Assembly: GCF_009177095.1 (NCBI RefSeq)
Contig: NZ_AP021861.1
Coordinates: forward strand, 4,942,501 to 5,006,500
Direction: 5' to 3'
Origin: Lacipirellula parvula
Lineage (GTDB): Bacteria > Planctomycetota > Planctomycetia > Pirellulales > Lacipirellulaceae
Length of the DNA stretch: 64,000 nt
In this document: positions 61,110 to 64,000 of the stretch, one piece after another
Numbering within the stretch: position 1 is the first letter of the stretch
Layout of the letters: each line of letters opens with the position of its first letter
Made by a program: the position numbers and the translations under genes
Notes under the pieces: model-generated
Databases searched by the model: none
What the model was told of the DNA's origin: nothing
Seen by the model: the letters and a program-made list of their open reading frames with translations, nothing else

Positions 61110-62795
61110 TTACTCCCGCCCGAAGCAGACGAGGCACATGTCGTCGCTCTGGGGGAAGTCGCCGGCGAACTTGCGGACGCTGTCGAGGATGCAGGGGCCA
61201 AGGTCTTTCGGCTTGATCGTCTTGTCGGCGCAGAGTTGCGTCAGCCGCTCCATGCCATAGAGTTCGCGTTTCGAGTTCATCGCTTCGCTGAAGCCGTCGG
61301 TGAAGATCGTCAGGAAGTCGCCGGCGAGGAACTCACGCTTGTACGACTCGTACTCGTAGTCGTCGGCTACGCCAAGCGGCAGGCCGGCCTCGTCGCCGCC
61401 GATTTCGAGGACTTCGCCTTCGCCGGTCCGCAGCAGCGGTGGCATGTGGCCCGCGTTCACGAGCGTCAACTCGCACGCTTGCGGATCGACCACGGCGACG
61501 ACCATCGTCACGAAGCGGTCGTCCCAGCCATGTTGCGAGAACGCGGCGTTGATCTTGGCGAGGGCCTTCGCGGGATCGGGCTCGCGTGCGAGCCAGAACC
61601 GGACGTCGCTGGAAAGCTTCGCCATCAGAATTGCGGCCGAGACGCCTTTGCCGGCGACGTCGCCGACGACCGCGGCGAAGCGGTCTTCGGGCAGTTGGAT
61701 GTAATCGTAGTAGTCGCCGCCGACTTCGTAGGCAGCTTGGTAATGCTGGAAGAAGTGGTACCCGCCGACGTCGGGGGCCGCCTTTGGTAGCAGGGCCGTC
61801 TGCATTTCGCGGGCGACTTGCAAGTCGCGATGGAGAGCCTGCTGCTGCACGACTTGCTCGTGCAGCTTCGCGTTGTCGAGGGCATGAGCCGCCTGGCTCG
61901 CGACGCCGACGAGCACCTGCAGGTCGAGATCGGTAAACCGGCTCCGCTGATCGCGGGTATCAAGCTGCACGACGCCAATCGACTCGCCGTTGGAATCGAC
62001 CATCGGGGCGCAGATCAGCGAGCGGATGTGGAAGTCGGCGATGCTTTGCGCCATGTTGAACCGCGCGTCGGAAGCCGCGTCGGCGGAGAGGATCGCCTTC
62101 TTCTCGTTCATTGCCCGCTCGACGATCGTGCGGCTGGGGCGGGTTTCTTCGTCGCTATCGCGGCGGGCCTTCGTCGCTACCGGCACCAGCGGGCCGCCCG
62201 GCTTGGGCCGCATGATGATGAAGCCGCGGTCGGCCTGCACGAAAATCTTGAACAGGCTGTCGAGAATCTTCGGCAGAATCTCCTTCACCTCCAGCGTGTT
62301 GCTGAGGTTGTTGGAGATTTCGATCATCGCCATCAGCTGCTGTTCAGGCTTCGCCGAGACTTGCCACGTGGCCTTCGCCTCGCGGCCGACGTCGAAGGTC
62401 GCGACAATCTCCGACGCATCCCCATCGTCCATCATCTCGGCGGCGTCGAGCGGCGAGAGCAGCGACGAACCCTCGATCGCCCCGCCGCCCAGCAGGCTCC
62501 GCGGCGCCACGTGGTGGAACTGCATGAGGACGTCGCAGATCAGAATCTGGTCGCCGTCGCGCAGCTGGGCCTGCCCGTCGATGGCGTGGCCGTTGACGAT
62601 CGTGCCATTGCGACTGCCGTTGTCCTGGATGAAGTAGAGGTCTTTGTCGCGGAGGACGGCCGCATGACGGCGGCTGACGGCGGCGACGTCGAGCACAAAA
62701 TCGCACTCAGGACTGCGGCCAATAACCGACTCGCGGTTGGAGATTTCGAACTGCTTGCCGACTTCTCCGCCTTGGATGATCGTGAGCGTGGCCAT
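61110..62795 (-). CDS. FHA-GAF-SpoIIE phosphatase (RsbU-type signalling protein)
   Basis: 561 residues in three parts. The N-terminal FHA domain (about 1-100; GRSPECDFVLDVAAVSRRHA, DNGSRNGTIVNG) binds phosphothreonine. The GAF domain (about 165-325; ADRGFIIMRP, SLICAPMVDSNGESIGVVQ) is a sensor. The C-terminal PP2C/SpoIIE domain (about 350-560; VGGDYYDYIQL, VGDVAGKGVSAAILMA, FTDGFSEAMNSK) has the metal-binding Asp residues. It likely dephosphorylates an anti-anti-sigma-type partner and is steered by phosphoproteins, such as targets of Hanks-type kinases. The start at 62795 is taken at the FHA start. Confidence 0.9.
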   Translation of the reverse strand: MATLTIIQGGEVGKQFEISNRESVIGRSPECDFVLDVAAVSRRHAAVLRDKDLYFIQDNGSRNGTIVNGHAIDGQAQLRDGDQILICDVLMQFHHVAPRSLLGGGAIEGSSLLSPLDAAEMMDDGDASEIVATFDVGREAKATWQVSAKPEQQLMAMIEISNNLSNTLEVKEILPKILDSLFKIFVQADRGFIIMRPKPGGPLVPVATKARRDSDEETRPSRTIVERAMNEKKAILSADAASDARFNMAQSIADFHIRSLICAPMVDSNGESIGVVQLDTRDQRSRFTDLDLQVLVGVASQAAHALDNAKLHEQVVQQQALHRDLQVAREMQTALLPKAAPDVGGYHFFQHYQAAYEVGGDYYDYIQLPEDRFAAVVGDVAGKGVSAAILMAKLSSDVRFWLAREPDPAKALAKINAAFSQHGWDDRFVTMVVAVVDPQACELTLVNAGHMPPLLRTGEGEVLEIGGDEAGLPLGVADDYEYESYKREFLAGDFLTIFTDGFSEAMNSKRELYGMERLTQLCADKTIKPKDLGPCILDSVRKFAGDFPQSDDMCLVCFGRE

Positions 62796-62984
62796 GGCGC
62801 GGGTTCCAATGCGGTTTTTCCCGCGGTCTTGCGGGGTTCCGCTCGATTTTAGGGGGGCTGCGCGGCGGGCGTCAACAAGCGGGCGGGGCGATGCCGCCCA
62901 AGAGGGCCTGGCGGGCCGTCGCCCCGTTCGCACTTGACGACTGCCCGCCGGGAACCTACCGTTGAGGGCTTCGCAGTAGCGTCT

Positions 62985-63056
62985 TGGGGCGTAGTGTAAT
63001 TGGTAACACTACAGATTCTGACTCTGTCATTTAAGGTTCGAGTCCTTACGCCCCAG
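62985..63056 (+). tRNA. tRNA-Gln (anticodon CUG)
   Basis: A 72-nt cloverleaf. The acceptor is TGGGGCG/CGCCCCA with G discriminator and the usual U1-A72 pair of tRNA-Gln. The D arm is GTGT/ACAC. The anticodon arm ACAGA-TTCTGAC-TCTGT carries CTG, and the T arm TAAGG-TTCGAGT-CCTTA is complete. CCA is not encoded. It points towards a convergent LuxR-type gene 11 nt away. Confidence 0.94.
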
Positions 63057-63067
63057 CTTCCGCCTCT

Positions 63068-63748
63068 CTAGCGTCCGTCCGTCGGCGGGCAGTGCTTGGC
63101 GGCAAAAGCAATCAACGCCTCGTGGGTGTCCAACCCCAACTTCTCTCGGCAACGGCGTAAGTGCGTGTGCACCGTCGTGAGGCCGATCTCCAATTGGTCG
63201 GCGATCGTCTGCGTCGAGTGTCCCATCCCGAGCCATTCGAGGCACTCTTGCTCGCGCTCGGTGAGTAGTTCCAAGTTCGCCGGGATGCGCACGGCGAGAA
63301 CGCACACGGCCACGTCGGGTCGCAGGAGCGGCCAAACCCACACGCGGAATCGCCGGCCTGCCATGTTGGCGAGTTCGAGCGTCTGGCTTTCGCGCAACGA
63401 CGACGCTCGCGCGATCGCACTTTTCGCCGGCTCGCGGTACTCAGGAGCGAGATGCTCCCAGGCGTATTCGCCGATTCGCAGTTGATCGAACGGCATGCTG
63501 CCCCAAACGGCGCGACCTTGCCAGTCGCACAGCAGCACAAATTTATCGCTGATCATCGCGCCAGGCGCCACCAGCAGGTCGTTCGACGGCGTCAGTTGCG
63601 ATGACGAAGTCCGCTGCAATGGGTTCTCTTGATTCACCTGTGTGCATCTCCCAAACGATCGCGCCAGGTCTGTTTCAGACTCGGCGGAACATGCGGTTCG
63701 CCGCAGCGGTCGTCTTGATTCTAACGCCTCACGACCAAATCGCAGCAT
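63068..63748 (-). CDS. LuxR-type HTH regulator with PAS-like N-terminus
   Basis: 226 residues. The C-terminal helix-turn-helix (about 163-220; ELLTEREQECLEWLGMGHST, QTIADQLEIGLTTVHTHL, RRCREKLGLDTH) is of the LuxR/GerE type. The middle (about 65-150; MISDKFVLLCDWQGRAVWGS, FRVWVWPLLRPD) looks like a PAS-type sensor module. No phospho-acceptor receiver is present. A receiver-like gene starts 19 nt away in the opposite direction, so the two may form a split system. Internal Met starts (for example before ISDKFV) are possible. Confidence 0.78.
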   Translation of the reverse strand: MLRFGREALESRRPLRRTACSAESETDLARSFGRCTQVNQENPLQRTSSSQLTPSNDLLVAPGAMISDKFVLLCDWQGRAVWGSMPFDQLRIGEYAWEHLAPEYREPAKSAIARASSLRESQTLELANMAGRRFRVWVWPLLRPDVAVCVLAVRIPANLELLTEREQECLEWLGMGHSTQTIADQLEIGLTTVHTHLRRCREKLGLDTHEALIAFAAKHCPPTDGR

Positions 63749-63767
63749 CTCCGCCGTTTAATCCCCA

Positions 63768-64000
63768 ATGAAGTCACCCCTATTTGTGCTCAGCGAGAAC
63801 ATCGACTCGCTGGAGCGCCTGCGAACGGTCGTCGTCGCGGGCGGATATGAACCGAAATGCTTTGCATCCTTCGCTGAATTCCTGTCGCTGTTGCCTGGAC
63901 GTCAGGCGGGATGCGTTGTCGTCAATCTGACGGGCGGAGCGGTCGACGACCCGGCGATGATCGCCGCGATACGCGAGTGCGCTCCACGATTGCAGGTGAT
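63768..64000 (+). CDS. Receiver-like (FixJ-type) protein, 3' partial
   Basis: About 77 residues are visible before the window ends. MKSPLFVLSENIDSLERLRT, VVVAGGYEPKCFASFAEFLS, and RQAGCVVVNLTGGAVDD follow the receiver fold (beta1, alpha1, FASFAEFL as alpha2, CVVVNL as beta3). At the position of the phosphorylated Asp there is Asn (VVVNL), and only one acidic residue follows beta1 (SEN instead of DDD). So it may be a pseudo-receiver. It is divergent from the LuxR-type gene. The rest of the protein is outside the window. Confidence 0.6.
   Translation, partial: MKSPLFVLSENIDSLERLRTVVVAGGYEPKCFASFAEFLSLLPGRQAGCVVVNLTGGAVDDPAMIAAIRECAPRLQV

Noticed and set aside
1-64000. Insertion sequence, prophage or genomic island
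   Set aside because: No transposase, integrase, phage structural gene or attachment-site pair was seen, and both tRNA genes are intact without an adjacent integrase.

Overview
The window looks like a chromosomal segment of a planctomycete, most likely order Pirellulales (family Lacipirellulaceae is my guess). This rests on PEP-CTERM secreted proteins with a dockerin-like segment, a DUF1559 pseudopilin-like protein with an H-X9-DG motif, a Ser/Thr kinase with a single membrane anchor, an oversized SecA, futalosine-route menaquinone genes, 2-phosphosulfolactate phosphatase, high GC, and many inverted repeats between genes. No transposase, integrase, phage gene, rRNA or CRISPR array was seen. 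Two tRNAs are present: Val(UAC) at 4864-4936 and Gln(CUG) at 62985-63056.

Layout. 1-4510: two PEP-CTERM proteins, a DUF1559 protein and an EF-hand lipoprotein, separated by clear intrinsic terminators. 4864-9299: tRNA-Val, a CocE-type hydrolase, a secreted CXXCH protein and a Ser/Thr kinase. 9470-27124: a pectin and uronate utilisation region. It holds two PL1-type pectate lyases (one fused to a GH43-like propeller), DUF3826, KDG kinase, an SDR fructuronate reductase, uronate isomerase (UxaC), tagaturonate epimerase (UxaE), an AraC-type regulator, a GH28 polygalacturonase, a DUF6807 protein and a sodium:solute symporter with a 36-residue partner. The inferred flow is pectate to galacturonate to tagaturonate to fructuronate to mannonate to KDG to KDPG; mannonate dehydratase and KDPG aldolase are not in the window.

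27267-33179: a thrC - hypothetical - small protein - dapB - CXXC protein run (aspartate-family amino acids), then a DksA-like factor, lipoprotein signal peptidase and an Rrf2-type regulator. 33289-40107: four minus-strand genes that look like an ExbB/ExbD (MotA/MotB) stator-type assembly with two channel-like subunits carrying long helical tails and two different Asp-in-membrane subunits. This is the best candidate here for an undescribed system. 40222-43924: a methyltransferase, a DUF5060 glycosidase-like protein, an acetyltransferase and a small membrane protein.

44251-51086: SecA with two unusual insertions, Kdo transferase (WaaA) and glycyl-tRNA synthetase. 51246-56488: ComB and a four-gene menaquinone set (MenG/UbiE, UbiX-like, UbiA-like, MqnE) in which every junction carries an inverted repeat. 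56856-59700: SerC and SerA. 60096-64000: a BON protein, a toxin-antitoxin pair, an FHA-GAF-SpoIIE phosphatase, tRNA-Gln, and a divergent pair of signalling genes of which the last (receiver-like) runs off the window.

At least ten inverted-repeat blocks lie in intergenic gaps. Two families occur in several copies: one in three copies, one in two near-identical copies plus a diverged third, and both are found in both orientations. All assignments come from reading the sequence and from memory of the families; no database search was run.
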